From the NCBI GenBank assembly GCA_951230915.1, contig OX579638.1, positions 24,818,696 to 24,882,695 of the forward strand: 64,000 bases of DNA, in the 5' to 3' direction. The notes beneath the pieces are model-generated. The model was not told the DNA's origin, made no database searches, and saw only the letters and a program-made list of their open reading frames with translations. The stretch is from Antitrichia curtipendula (lineage: Eukaryota > Streptophyta > Bryopsida > Hypnales > Leucodontaceae). The first letter of the stretch is position 1. The number at the start of each line of letters is the position of its first letter. The translations under genes and the position numbers were made by a program. Below, in pieces: positions 1 through 12,741 of this stretch.

Positions 1-162
1 CGCTAAGCTTTCTTCTTCTCCCACTGAATCAGACGCTCATTTCACTTCCGCTCTCTGTTTCCGATCTTGTGTTTGTGCAGTTCAAGCTCTTTCGACGGTT
101 TTGAGTGAGAGAGCATTTCTAGTCTGCTGCTGCAGCAAGTTGTTGTTCGAGCGTCTAATCAA

Positions 163-2026
163 ATGGCGGGGTCCGTACCCATGGGAAGCGGCCAGTGGAA
201 CACCGGCCTCTGTGGTTGCTTCGAGGACGGCAAATCGTGTAAGCCATGCTCATCACTTGCTTTAATATCTACCTTGCAAGCATGGAGCTTCTTAGCTAGA
301 TAATCAACACTCTTAAAATATGAATGTATCCCTTCTTGTCGATGATCTGACCATCGTACAAGTTTCATTGGGATGTAAAGCTCAGAAGACAGATGCTAGT
401 CTAGTCGTTTGATTATCTGTGTATGGGACATTTGTTGTTGCAGGTCTCTGTTCCTGTTGCTGCCCCTGTATTGTGGTCGGCCAGTTGGTGGAGATTATCG
501 ATCAAGGGATCACAAGTAAGAAGCTTCGCCACCTAGCTAGCTAGAAACAAGTGCCTAAGAAGCTCTAGTTTGCAGAGGAACCTCAAGTGTTTTATTCAGC
601 TGTGTGTGTTTGTTTGGATGTGCTTATGTTGGTGAAAATGGTGAGTTCTAGAAACTAGGACTTGTCTAGATCTGAGGCTCCAGACTTCGAGAAATGCAAA
701 GTTGTGGTTTTTGACAATAAGGGAGTGCTTCCTTGCGGAACTTTGTTGTTTGGTGAGTGCAGCTTGTTTGACTGGAGGAGCGATCTACTTCTTGCTGCAG
801 TCCCTCACGGGATGCGGATGTTTGTACACTTGCGGCTTCCGAGGCCGCCTTCGAGCCAAGTACGGGCTACCTGCGGATCCTTGCGGTGATTACTGCGTGG
901 ATTGTTGGTGCCCGTGTTGCTCTCTCGCCCAACAGTACCGCGAATTGAGCAGCCGTGGCATCGAGCCTGACCTTGGTATGTGGTTGTCTCTTGTTCTCTA
1001 ATCTAATAGGGTGTGTCGCGTCTAACTGGGAAGATTGTCGTAATGAATCATTAAGAAATGTTCGGAACATTTGTCTCTGGCAGTTCAGGAACATTTTCTG
1101 CAGTCCAGTAGGAACTTGTCTCGCTGGTTAGGATTTTTTTTTTGCAGTTTTGTAACATCTCTTGCAGATTGGGAGTATTTTCTGTAGATTTGAAATGCCA
1201 TCACTCGCAATTTAGGGACATCTCTCGTAGTTTGAGGACATTTCTTGCAAGTTGGGAACTTGGGATTGTTTTCTGCTGTTATAGATCATCTTTTGCACAC
1301 GCAGTTTAAGAACATGTCTTGCAGTTTAGGAGCACCAGATGTCTGAGCCAAGTTTCGTAGAGAAATCCCGTGACTTCGGATTAGGAAGACTGTTAGGAAG
1401 TTTCTTGACCATGTTTTGTGGGCTAACTCTGGACTCTTGCACTAGCGGTCAACAAGTCACTAAGGTTCATGTACATGTCTTTCTTCTTTGTCAAAAGGTT
1501 GTTTAATTTGATCCCTTTTTTTCATAGGGTTCACAGATTTTGATCTTTTCACCAGTGGTAGAAGGAAACCTTAGAAAGCCAAACTTGAAATGACAGGATG
1601 TCGTGAAATCCATGTCGTCTATCAAATTAGTGCTATGAAAATCATGTAGTTGCAAGTATGTTGGGACAACATCACTGATGCTTTAAATTAACATTCTGAA
1701 ATCCACTTGTAGTTATAAGCGTATTTAAATGACTTTTGTTACTCAGTCGTTAATCCCGTGTAGTTGTAAGCATGACATTGTGAATGTTAAAACCATGTTG
1801 TAGACATGTTGAAATGTTTGTCATTGTAAGCATGTGCTCCCACTTTCCGTTTCTAGGTTGCAAAAATCTCATATCACTTGATCCATTGCACTCAATCTGT
1901 TTTAAGCAAAATACTGACTGTTGCAAGGCTTGTGTTTTTGGATGACTTTCTGCAGGATATGCTGCCAACAGATCTGCGTACGAGCAATCTGCACCTCCTT
2001 ACCAACAGAAGATGGACACCTACTGA
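163..2026 (+). CDS. PLAC8/CNR-type cysteine-rich membrane protein
   Basis: Coding exons 163-238, 444-515, 763-975 and 1956-2026 join in frame with GT/AG borders to give 143 residues. The start ATG opens MAGSVPMGSG. The product carries the plant PLAC8 signature CLx4CPC at residues 26-34 (CLCSCCCPC). A hydrophobic, glycine/cysteine-rich stretch follows around residues 51-72, and then the second conserved cluster CGDYCVDCWCPCCSLAQQYR. Length and order match plant cell-number-regulator and plant-cadmium-resistance proteins. Those are small plasma-membrane proteins linked to organ size or to Cd/Zn/Ca transport, and which of these roles applies cannot be told from sequence. The C-terminal tail is short and Tyr/Gln-rich. 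Intron 3 is long (980 bp) and repetitive. The 5' leader probably begins near or before the window edge. Confidence 0.9.
1060..1335 (+). repeat. Degenerate minisatellite in intron 3 of the PLAC8 gene
   Basis: Roughly ten degenerate units of 25-35 bp repeat the theme TTTCTTGCAGTTTAGGAACAT with substitutions and indels. Many units end in a TGCAG that resembles a 3' splice acceptor. None shows a paired exon signal, so they are treated as decoys inside the intron. Confidence 0.6.
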
Positions 2027-2207
2027 TTCAGACATTATGACTTGGAGAATCGATGTTTTTTTTCATTGTCTGTGTGCCGAGCTGGAATTCCAGTTCACCA
2101 GACTGAAGATTTCTTAGTTAGTGAGTCTGGTTTTTTGTTTCCACAGCTTGTGGGGAAGAAGTTTTGGTGATAAATGAGGTCATGTGGTGTGGACAAGTTT
2201 GCTTAGA

Positions 2208-2445
2208 TGCCACATTTAACTATTTTTGGACTTTTACGTGAATTCTGGACAAAACATTAAAAAATCTCCAGATAATAACATCTGGAGATCTCCAGATGTT
2301 TGTATAGATCTTCAGATGTTTTGTGATGGTCTCCCAATGTTTTACATAGATCTCTTGATGTTTTGCATTATTTCCAAATGACCATTTTTTTTTTCTATTA
2401 TTAATTCTGAACCCTTTGAAAGTCCAGAAATAGTTAAATGTGGCA
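2208..2445. mobile_element. MITE with 18-bp perfect terminal inverted repeats
   Basis: The ends are TGCCACATTTAACTATTT at 2208-2225 and its exact complement at 2428-2445. A second inverted block (GGACTTT / AAAGTCC) lies just inside. At 2279-2298 there is a perfect 20-bp palindrome built from CATCTGGAGA and its complement. The element is 238 bp and begins about 180 bp after the PLAC8 stop, so it probably lies in the 3' UTR or just beyond. No clear target duplication is visible and the superfamily is not assigned. Confidence 0.7.
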
Positions 2446-3730
2446 TTTAGTGTAAAACTATCTTTCTTTCTTTTGAACGAAAAAAGTTGCGTAACATGCA
2501 TGGCGTGTAGAATTGCCTACAATTTATCCAAATGTATTGTCTGGATGGAATGACGATGATTTTTGGATATTAGCATTTGTGCACTCTGCATTTTTCAGAG
2601 ATGGATTCACTTCAAAACTACAAGTGAAGATTTCAAGAGTTTTTTTTTGTGAAAACTTGAAATTATCATGAATTGCTGGAAAAAATAGGGAAGAGATTTC
2701 ACATTCACATCAGATACAAAATAAGCTCAAGTAATTTGAAAATTTCACCATAGATATATACAATGGGCCAAGGTGGACCGACCCCTCGCTTGTCCCGGAG
2801 GGAAAATGCTGAAATTTTTAATTTGCTTCGCATGATAAAATTTGCAAATTTTGTATTTGAATTCATATTTGCAATCAGAGACCCGAAATTAGCTAGGAGA
2901 GATGTAGAAGATAAATTAATCAAGTAGAAAATAGAAGGTCTTTTTTTCACATCACCCCTAAAATGATTTTGGAAGTTTGGACAAGAGAGCGGGGTGGTTC
3001 ACCCCAACCTATCACTTTAGTCAGTTTAGTGGAGGATAACATTGTGTAAACCAAATTTTAGTGGCATTCTGTAATTAGAAATTCAGTAGTCCATAGTAGT
3101 ATTGTAGGCAACACCTCAATCCTTGAGAAAATAATTAATTAGATTGAAAACATTGGGTTTGACATCCAATTTTTGATTACTAAAATTTTAACATTTTAAA
3201 CTCAATTAATACATAAATCAACAATTTGGTTTGTAAATACGCATTTTGCTTAGACAATAATTTTGTTAAATTGGCGATATTCTACAAGCCAAAAATGTGA
3301 CTATCTATATGACTTTGGAATAAAAAGTTGTTAATCCTAGAAAGACTTTGAGGTCCAAAAGTGGCTAATGGAGGGCTTTGAGATCATTGTAGAAATGATG
3401 AATGCAACTATTGGTCCATTTTGGATAAAGTACCTTAGTGATAGGTGTCATTGTCTATTTAAGGTTATTATGGTTGAATTAATGTTGGATTTTAGTTTGT
3501 TGGAAAAGAAGACCAATCAAATATTTGAATTTGATAAATGTGCATCAATTGAAAGTTTTGGCATGTCGTAGAACAAGATTGGTATATTGTGAGAAATCAT
3601 TAATCTCTTGAATGAAACTAAAGTAGTATGCTCTAGAAAGTAGAGAGGTAGAAAAAAAGAAATATATTTTGTAGAGCAATAGTTATGACTTTAGCAACAA
3701 AAAAACAACAATGCTTAATTGTTTGTAGAT
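2446..3730. other. AT-rich intergenic DNA, no supported gene
   Basis: The only longer open stretch, 3368-3571, encodes 67 AT-rich residues and resembles no family I can name. It may be a transposase relic, but this is not supported by any motif. Confidence 0.5.
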
Positions 3731-4070
3731 GGCAATTTCGTTAAAATGGCAGTATTCCATTAGTTTGGCACTTTTAACAGTTTAGACCGTGCACTTTGAA
3801 ATGGTCTGAAATCTATACTTGTCTTAGATATCTGAAATCTATACCAGTCCTAGATATCTGAAACCTATACCAATCCTAGATATCTAAAATCCATATTAGT
3901 CCTAAAAAAATTAAATTGTGCGGTCTGAAATCTATATTTATTCCTAGATTTGAAATCTACAACCATCCTAGATTTCTGAAATCTGTAGTTATTCTAGATG
4001 TCACTTTTATGGTTTAGAGTGGGCTCTTTGAAAATGGCACACAGAATAGAACCATTTTAACAAAATTGCC
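3731..4070. mobile_element. MITE with an internal tandem array
   Basis: The ends GGCAATTTCGTTAAAATGG (3731-3749) and the complement of GGCAATTTTGTTAAAATGG (ending 4070) form inverted repeats with one mismatch. The interior (about 3805-4000) holds seven degenerate units of 25-30 bp on the theme CTGAAATCTATACTAGTCCT. No target duplication was found. Confidence 0.65.
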
Positions 4071-5681
4071 CATATAGACAAATGCATAGTATTGTCAACC
4101 AACTCTTGAATAAAGATTCCATACAAGCTAATTCACTTTGAATATAGAGTGTTCATTTGTTGAAAATATAAGTTTTAAAGCTAGCTTTAAAAATATATAA
4201 TTAGCATTACTACAATTAAGTAAATTAATGATGAAATGAACCATGTGGACATTTTAGTTATATATTAGTTACAAAATAAAATTTAAACTTGTCAAAATTG
4301 ATTTATCTTGAAGATTTTGAATTTCAAATCTCCCATTTTGATATTAATTTGACTAATTTCTATCCAAAATTTGATTGTAAAAATTGTCCATATTTAATTT
4401 GAATTTTAAAAATTCATTAATATTATCTTTAAAAAAAATCCCTCAAGGAAAATCCAAAAAAATAAATTTTTAAAGTAGAAAATCAATTATGTTAAACTAT
4501 AAATATATAACAATTCAAATATAAAAGTAACACATTAAAAAGAAATCTAATTTTTGTGAGGTTGATTATTTTTCATATTTTTCATATATGAAAAAATTAT
4601 AGTTTGGAATTTATCAACAAAAATCTTTTAAAGTAGTTTGGGGTATACTTTACAAGCAAGATGTGAAATATTTTGAAAGAGTCTTGTACTTTTGTAGCAA
4701 TATAATTATCATTTAATGATATCTTTTAATGATGATATTATAATATTAACACTTTAAGACCATCTAAAATCGTGCCTGAAATTAATTTTACACCAAGATT
4801 CATTTTCAATATGTATCAAGGATTTTTTGAGAATCTCAAAAGTTGCCCATTGGGTGCATTAGGATTAAAAAGTTGGTACATCCTACTATACATTAGCCCT
4901 TATTTTAGTGTTGTGATTTAATATAATAATTGATTCCATATTGGTGGTCCACCATTTTGTACTATAAAAGTTTACTTCCATAATGAAAACACTTTGGGTT
5001 CTTTTTGTGGGTAGTGGACAATTGTATGCTACTAAGAGACAAGCAGTCCCCTCTCCCCTCTAAAAAATCTTATAACCATATGATTTGAAAAGAAAATAAT
5101 ACCCCTCTCCCAAAAAATCAATAGCTATGCGATTTGAAAAGAAAACAATACTCCCCTCTCAAAAATCAACCGCTTGAATCATCTACCTACCTTTCAAACT
5201 TGCCCATGTGTGAGGACATTGTTGGAGAAGAAAGTCTCTACATAACATTGTTTAGCTCAAATAGTTGACATGATGCTTCTTGTTTGGGTCTCTAGACTCT
5301 GTGACTTATATAATTACACCAACTTATCACTTACACTACCAAAGTCTGAAAGAAATTCTTGGAGATATGTTAGTTAATGACAACTGACTGAAACGGTTAA
5401 TAATGGAGCTGCTTCAATTAATCTTCCTATCTATGAATGTTAAATTGATAGCAACATGTGCAAATTGAGGGCTTCACATTCAAAAGTTCCAAGATTACAT
5501 CACAAGTATCTGAATTGATGTAAATTCTATCAATTGTTATTTTCCACTGCACGTAATTCTCAACAAGTGGAATGCCTACTTGGGTGCACAATTGAAAATT
5601 GTTGCATTTTTAAAACAGAACATCAACCAGGCTCTTTAAGGAATCTCCCGTGGACATAATGTGATACTTGACAAACAGACC
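4071..5681. other. AT-rich intergenic DNA with a short tandem repeat
   Basis: No gene is seen. At about 5049-5180 a unit of roughly 55 bp (CCCCTCTC, poly-A, then GATTTGAAAAGAAAA) is repeated nearly three times. Confidence 0.55.
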
Positions 5682-6983
5682 TTAATCCCTATAGTCCGTT
5701 GTCCCCTCGGGGGACAAAATGGATTTTGAGCAGGCTCCTACGGTCACAATATTTTTTGTGATTTTTTGAATTTTTTTTGTGAAGATAGAGAATCACATTA
5801 GCTTTCCAAAAATGTAACTTTTATTTCAATTGGTACCGGGAGCAAAAGTTACAGCACAAAAAACCCAAATTTTAGTTCGATGGGCAAAAAAAAATCCTCA
5901 AAAAAACTTTAAATTTTAAAAATTAAAATTTTTGTTTCATATAGATTTTATTTTTATTTACATGGGAAGCTTTGATTCATTCCAATTGGATTTGTAATGC
6001 AAAAGTTATGGTCAATCTTATTTTTGGGGCAATTAGAGCATCTTTTTGAAAAAATAACTTGTAGGATTCATTTCAGAACTCAATTTTAACAATTTTAAAA
6101 AAAAAATTCACAAGGTCAAGATTTTTTGCTAGAAAAATCTCACCATTGAGATTAGTATATTTCAATTCTATCTTAGAGCTATTAATGATTTAATTGTTCC
6201 TTCAATCTTGAACCTACTTCTACTTAACAATTTTTTAATGAGTGAAAACTAAGTGTTTCTTTTTAAGTTTTTTTTCTAGATTCTCAACTCAATTTTTCAT
6301 CATATAAAATTAGAAATTCAAAATCATTAGAGCTAAAATTTAAAGTTAAAAAGGTTCAAAGCCAAAAAATGTAGTTGGGCAAGGTGCAAAAAACTAGATT
6401 CCTTCACTTTAAATGCAAATAACTTGCAATCTACACGGTCAAAAAATTTGAAATTTCTTCCACACATTCTTCCTCTAGTCTAAGGTGGAAGCACCCAAAA
6501 CCGTCACTTTAAGGAATTCAGCATACTTGGAGGCATCATTTCAAAAAAATAAAAAAATTCTGATGTTAGCGAGAGAAAATCATGAATTTTCCAAAAAAAA
6601 ATTAGATTTTTCGGATGTCATTTGTAATTTCTATGATTTTTCAAAGTTGTGGGTCTCTAGATCACTGGAACCATCATGTAGGTGCACCCAAAACTGAACC
6701 CTGCGGAAATCAGCTCTTAAGCCAGTCAGATATTGGTAAGTGTCCTTCAAATATGTCAGCCAATTAAAGCCAAGCATTTGGCTGACAGATTAACTAAAGT
6801 CTAGGGACATAATTGGGTGAGTCTAGGGTCCATGGCAAGGTACAGGGACGGGAATGGGTGTTTTCACCTTAGTACAAGATCCTGCGGTTAAATATGCACA
6901 AATTTTTTTTTGCTCTTTGCTCTAGAAATGGCAGTTTTGAGCCATTTTTGATGGAAAAATGGCCTTGGGACTTTAGGGGTTAA
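5682..6983 (-). mobile_element. TTAA-flanked MITE, family A, copy 1 (inverted, about 1.3 kb)
   Basis: TTAA lies at both ends (5682-5685 and 6980-6983). The termini are TCCCTATAG and CTTTAGGGG. The interior matches the 923-bp family A copies in reverse orientation, including the GTCCCCTCGGGGGAC palindrome near the left end and the GCAGTTTTGAG motif near the right end. It is longer than other copies because of extra sequence at about 6480-6900. At 6408-6413 it keeps an unoccupied TTTAAA site that is occupied by another MITE in the copy at 40410-42932. Confidence 0.75.
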
Positions 6984-9674
6984 AGAAGACACTTGCATTT
7001 GAAAACACAACGAAGTATGATTCATAACTTGCATTTAAAAAACAACTTGCACTTTGAAGATGGAAATGTTGGGTACATGTTTATTAGACTTTCATTGAAG
7101 TAGTGTAATAGGGTGTTCGAAGCGGTGATTGCGGGACTATGAAGAGTAAATTATAGTCTCTCATTAGATTGTTGTTGTTGTTCCTTGGCTATCCTACTAT
7201 TAGGCTTGTACATAGTTTACACTATCACCTCAAAAGAGGCAGTAACTATTTATATTATATAATACATATACTGACATGTATCTTCACAATGTTTGACATG
7301 TATCTTCACAATGTTTTAATTCAGTTCAAGCTACAAACTTAGATATGTATAGATTTTGGTTTAAAATGTGCATCCAAAAACATGCTAAAGTAATACAAGT
7401 ATTGCCAATTTAATGACTTTTGATTTTTTTGACGTTTGACATTTACATCTTCACAAGCCACTTCATGTTTGGTTTGTGGAGAAAAGGCAAGTGTTTTTTA
7501 GAAGTAGAGAGGTAGATGTAAGGTATCCTTACCCTTTTGCTACACCATCTGCTCGCTAGTTGCCACTAGTTAGAATAGAGTTCTTGAAAGCCACTTATTG
7601 ACCTAAATATAACAAAGTGTGTGCTCAAAATCAACACTAATTTTCAAAGGAACCAATGGAAGTTGAAGAGTTTTTCTTAAAGCTACCAATGAGAATTGAA
7701 GCAATTTGTACTTCAAGGATGTTTGATTGTGGGAGTTCTAGAGTAAATGTCTTAAGTTCCTACAACCTCAACTTTGAAAATTTATATTATATTTATACAG
7801 ATTCTCAAAATTCTCAAACCAATTGCATTTTTTTTTTTTTCATTTGTTGACAACATTGTCATATGATATATTGCTCGAATTGTGTTCAAATTTGTTGGTT
7901 TAAAAACAAGTTGTTTGTTTTAGGTGTACCTCACAACAATCCAAGTGACGAATGTAAATTAGGACATGAAAAAGCTCAACTGCTCATAGTCAAGTCAAAT
8001 GCACTACTTGGATTCCACAACTTCACTTCAAATCTCATTTAAGCATATTATAATAAAAAATTTCAATACTTGATACACTTGTAAATGTGAAAAATGTACT
8101 TAACTTTTAGATAAAAAAATCCATTTTTGATTTGAAATCTCATACATGAACAAAGATCATACATTAGAGAAAATTTGGGGATTCAAGATGGCCATATCTA
8201 TATTCAAAACTTTATCTCCTACATTTCCTTAGGGGTCATTACAAGAAACACATGTCTTATTTTCCGTCACAAATGAAGTGATGTTGTTATCATCCTCCGT
8301 AACTTTTGATGCACAAGCCCAATAAACATGAAATTTTTATTGAAGATGTCTACTTGATGGTAAGTAGATCCATTATTTTTTAGAAATTAAAAAAAATAGT
8401 TTTATATTTAAAGTTTAATTTTGTTAATTTATCACACTTTGAACTTAGAGGTTTTCATTACATTTGGTGTACCCAAATTGAGTGATCTCAAGTTGAAATT
8501 TTGGCAATCTATTCCCACACTAGAAGGGCATATGCTTACAAAGACCTAAGAGACATCTAAAAATATATTATTTTATGTTCTCTATGTCCATGTAAATAGG
8601 TATCCTTTGCATGAGCACCTTTGAACATTGAAAATGGTTATAAGATTATTCTTTCTATGAATCTCATCACCATAAAGTCCTCCCACATCAACAATTTTTA
8701 TTTATTTATAATTTTAAAAATCCTATTTTTTTACAAATTAGTGTCTAGTTTCTTCAAAAATGTAATAACCGTATTTTGTAAATAACTTTCTACCTAGATT
8801 CTTAGATCTCAAATTTTGGTGGTATATTATCTTCAGTATTATACTAATTGTCTATATAATTTATTTTTTTAAATATTTTTTTTTCAAGAGGTCATAGTAA
8901 AGCAAGTACTATGACAAATGCTATAAAATAAGGGGGTGTTTTTTGCAATGACCGTTAGACGACCACATTTTGAAGAATGTTGATTTACAATGCTTAAACA
9001 AGGGTTGTAATTCCATTGTGAACACAATTGCTAAGTTCTTTTTTAGAGCAGTCAAATTCAGTGTCACCTTGCTTTAAATATCCCATATCCTTTATAAATT
9101 GATTAGGAACAATGAACTTCATTGCAATACAAATTCCATGCAACACCATAAGATTTCATAGTCATTAGTAAGCCTAGAAGGGGGAAGGCAGTGACTGCCT
9201 CTTTTGGGTGCATTGTACTAAAAACTTCTTCATCCCTCCTCACATAATATCAATGAAATTAGTCCAAATCATCTCACAAAATATCTTAATATTAATGGTG
9301 CATGAGAAACTTAATCAAATCTAAGCTATTAAATTTTCAAAATTTTGTGACTTGAATTTCACTTGATTTCAACAAATGCAACCATTACTTTTCAAATTAT
9401 TTGTTGAATTTGCTACTTGATTTGCTAGTTACCTAAGGTAGGTCCAAAATTTCTCAATAAATTTTGAATATTGGAAATTTTACAACATTAAAAATTGGAA
9501 GACAAACTAGACTTATTAAATTTCATTTCATTTTTTGGGTTCAAATTAAAAAAGACAACTTCAAGCCTAGAATTAGATCAAGAGCAAAAGAAGTAGAAAT
9601 TGTCAAATATACTCATAAGACATCTTTTGTGATTTGTAGATTTAGTGTGTTCTTCTCGACTGTATTTTAGTTCT
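6984..9674. other. AT-rich intergenic DNA with possible old transposon ends
   Basis: No gene is supported. A 24-bp direct duplication (TGACATGTATCTTCACAATG) lies at about 7270-7318. CAAAAGAGGCAGT at 7231-7243 and its complement at 9194-9206 could be the ends of a degraded element of about 2 kb. Confidence 0.45.
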
Positions 9675-9912
9675 TTAATCCGTAAATGATGGATTGATGA
9701 CCGTGGAAATCATCCATTTTGATATCGTGGGAATCATTGGTCTAAAAAAAATCCAAAAGCACTCATTGGAAGTCAAAGTATTATAGAAGATCTTCCCTTT
9801 TCACACAATTTTGCAAAATTCTAAGGATGGATAGTTGCACTTCTGTCCTACACTAAAAGATTCTTTGTCATCCATCGGTTATCAAATGTCTGCCTCGACG
9901 TTTAAAGGTTAA
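9675..9912 (-). mobile_element. TTAA-flanked MITE, family B, copy 1
   Basis: The element is 238 bp between TTAA at 9675-9678 and 9909-9912. The termini are TTAATCCGTAAATGATGG and, on the other strand, TTAACCTTTAAACGTCG. Its interior matches 11764-11988 and the left part of 44273-44471. Confidence 0.75.
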
Positions 9913-10320
9913 TGAAGGATTTTCCACCACCACGTCCTACTCCCGCATTCAATGGAGTCTCCCAAAAAGATTTGGATGGAAGTCATTCATTTTCTAGTAA
10001 GAACAAGCTATGTCCTACTTCATTTTTCCTTGGACAAGTCTCAAATGTTCCTTGAGCACATGTTTCTAGCGCATTTCTCCAATTTTCTTGCTTGTATTTT
10101 TTATTAATGCATTTGAAGAAGATACCAAATTTTTTTAATCTTTATGACAAATGTGCTCATATATAACAAATTTTGATTCTTTAGGTCATTTTTAATGAAA
10201 ATATTTGTGAAGAGTCACTTCACATGGTTGAATATCTCTCTCATGTGTATGTATTGAAAGTAAGATCTAATGGTTCAATCTCAAAAATTTGACATTGTTT
10301 AATTTTTGGATTGATTGCAT
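9913..10320. other. AT-rich spacer between two MITEs
   Basis: I see no open reading frame or repeat that I can support here. Confidence 0.5.
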
Positions 10321-11259
10321 TTAACCCCTAAATGTTTTTGACTATATTTTCACCAAAAACGCTCCAAAACTGCCATTTCTAATACTAGTGCCAAATTTAT
10401 AAAAAAAGAATTTTTGGACACATGTAACCATAGGATCTTGTAGTAAACTTGTTTAAGAAGATGTGGAAAAAATTTCAGAATTTTCCACCATGTGGAGTGC
10501 AAGATAATAGCATTTGAATTGACAAAAATCCTTTTTTTGTCCCTGCGAAAAAACGGGCAGCTGCCCTTCACAAGGTCACATTTGTATGAAAAAATGTCCA
10601 AAATGGTGGTTAATCTTTGGATTTATTCTTGAAGGCAAGTTGGCTACATGCTTGAAAAATTTCAGATCATTTGGAATTGTACAACATATAGGAAAAAAAT
10701 AGTAAGTAGGAAGAGGTAGAGAATGATTCAAAACACTAAATTGTGAAGAATTTATTTATGGAATTGAAATGCCAATCCCAACGGTTGTAATGTTGTAATA
10801 AACAATCTACACCCAATGTGTTTGTTTTTTTTCAAAAATATTGAAAATTGAGTTAAATAAAGGACTTCAAAGTTTATTTTAGAGTTGAGATTCCATAACT
10901 ACCCTTAAACTAAGAATCCTCATAACTTTTGACTCATAGATCTAAATGGAATGGTTCAAAGCTTCCCGTGTACATATAAATCTAAAGAACCAATTTCGAA
11001 ATTTTATAATCTTAAAAAGTGATTTTTAAAGAAGTTTTTTTTGCTGCCTGTGCTGCCCGCCAAAGACTGAAAATGACATATCATGCAATAACTTTTTAAC
11101 CATGTAATCAAAAGTTATGAATTTTTTTGGGCCTTAAAGCTACGCCTCGGGCACGTGTTTTATGAAAATTTCAAAGAAAAGAATATAAATATCATGCTTA
11201 ATGAGCTGCCCAAAATTGCTATGTTGCCAAAAAAAACACTTTGGTCCTTTAGGGGTTAA
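10321..11259 (+). mobile_element. TTAA-flanked MITE, family C, copy 1 (939 bp)
   Basis: TTAA lies at 10321-10324 and 11256-11259. The termini are CCCCTAAATG and CCTTTAGGGG. Left-end motifs such as CTCCAAAACTGCCATTTCTA and TAGGATCTTGTA are shared with family A, so A and C appear to be branches of one lineage. There is no coding capacity. Confidence 0.8.
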
Positions 11260-11763
11260 AATGGTCAATTTGAAGGATTTTTAGTAAAATGTGGTTATTG
11301 AATTTTTAGAATCATTAAAGGAATCAGCTGCCTTGCTAGTAACGTTATAAATTCTTTGGGAGTATAGAATAAAACTATAGGTCATAATGCCCAATTTTAT
11401 TGAATCTTGATGAATTTTACTAGAATAATATTCCAATTGATGAAAAGGTCCACTTTGAACAAATAGATTATGAGTCCTACCTTCTTTTGACCAACTACAA
11501 ATAAAATGATTCAATGACTTCAACACTCCTAAAATTACATCTATAAACATTTGAACGTAGTTATTATTATTAAATAGTCTTAATTTTTGTTGGATCTAAT
11601 AGGAAATCCAAATCAAGTGAAATTTCAGAACTAAAAATGAAATAAAAAAAGGTTTTTGAAGGAGAATTGAAAATGAATTGAAACAATAGTGAAGATGGAT
11701 TTTGGTCTATTTGAGATTTAATGTTGGAGTACAATTCAAATCAAAATGTTGTCAGAAAATTGT
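11260..11763. other. AT-rich spacer
   Basis: No gene or clear repeat is seen. An 89-codon minus-strand open stretch has no recognisable domain and biased composition. Confidence 0.5.
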
Positions 11764-11988
11764 TTAACCCTTAAACATCGACATGGACATTTGGTGTCCA
11801 ATGGATGATAAGGAATCCTTCTAGTAGGATATAAGTGCAACTACTCATCCTTAGAATTTTGTTGTGAAAAAGATAGGCCTTCTACAATTGTTTGGCTTCC
11901 CAATGAGTACTACTTCTTAAACCAATGATTAACATGGTAATGAAAAGGGATGATTTCCAAGGTCACCCGTTTGTTTTTTAAAGGTTAA
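11764..11988 (+). mobile_element. TTAA-flanked MITE, family B, copy 2
   Basis: TTAA lies at 11764-11767 and 11985-11988. The left terminus is CCCTTAAACATCG and the right terminus TTTAAAGG. The interior shares the blocks GATAAGGAATCCTT, AAGTGCAACTA and TTCCCAATGAGT with copies at 9675 and 44273. Confidence 0.7.
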
Positions 11989-12741
11989 TAACATTCTTTA
12001 GCTAGGATATCAAGGTTTACACCTTCCTAAAGACATGTCTTTAGACTTCATGTAAAAATATATTCCATTTGCAAATATGAAAAAATCAAGGAAAAATCAC
12101 TATTTAAGAAGAAGTCTTACTCCAATCTCAATGTTTCTTCATTACCTTATAAGAACATTGAAGACTAGACTAGTCTATTGGATGATAGAGAATCCTTTTA
12201 TGTAAGACAATTTCTATCTTTAATTTTGGAATTTTGTGTGAAAAGAAGAAGCCGTACAAATTAGTTGGACTCCTAATGATTTTTTGTTTTTTTAATAAAA
12301 TAAAATTTATTTAATTTTTAAATAGGTGGTTTACAATGTACCAAAAAAGATGACTTCTACACTAATCAACCTGTCCTTACATGGATAAATAGACTTGAAT
12401 TTTCAATTTGTAATTTTGTCTCCCATTCCTTATTCATTTATCAAAGTAACAACACCTAATTCCAACCCCTTTCTAAAACCTAACCCTACAAATTCTTGCC
12501 TAAAATGTACTCCCACTAATCATGAGAATCTAGGGTTGATTTTAGAATACACATTTTTAGTACTTTAAAAATTCATAGTTTACTCATTTGATATCCAAAA
12601 AATGCATTCTAATAGAATCTACACTACCAACAAGGCCCCCACAAAAAAAATTTCAATATAACAATGGGAACCATGCTGAATTACTTCTTCAGAGGCTTTT
12701 ATGCATGCTAAATTTCATGCAAATTTGCCTCTTTCCTTTGT
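11989..12741. other. AT-rich spacer with a family B fragment
   Basis: At about 12165-12285 a degenerate piece of family B is visible (GATGATAGAGAATCCTTTTA, then GGACTCCTAATGA). The rest shows nothing I can assign. Confidence 0.45.
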
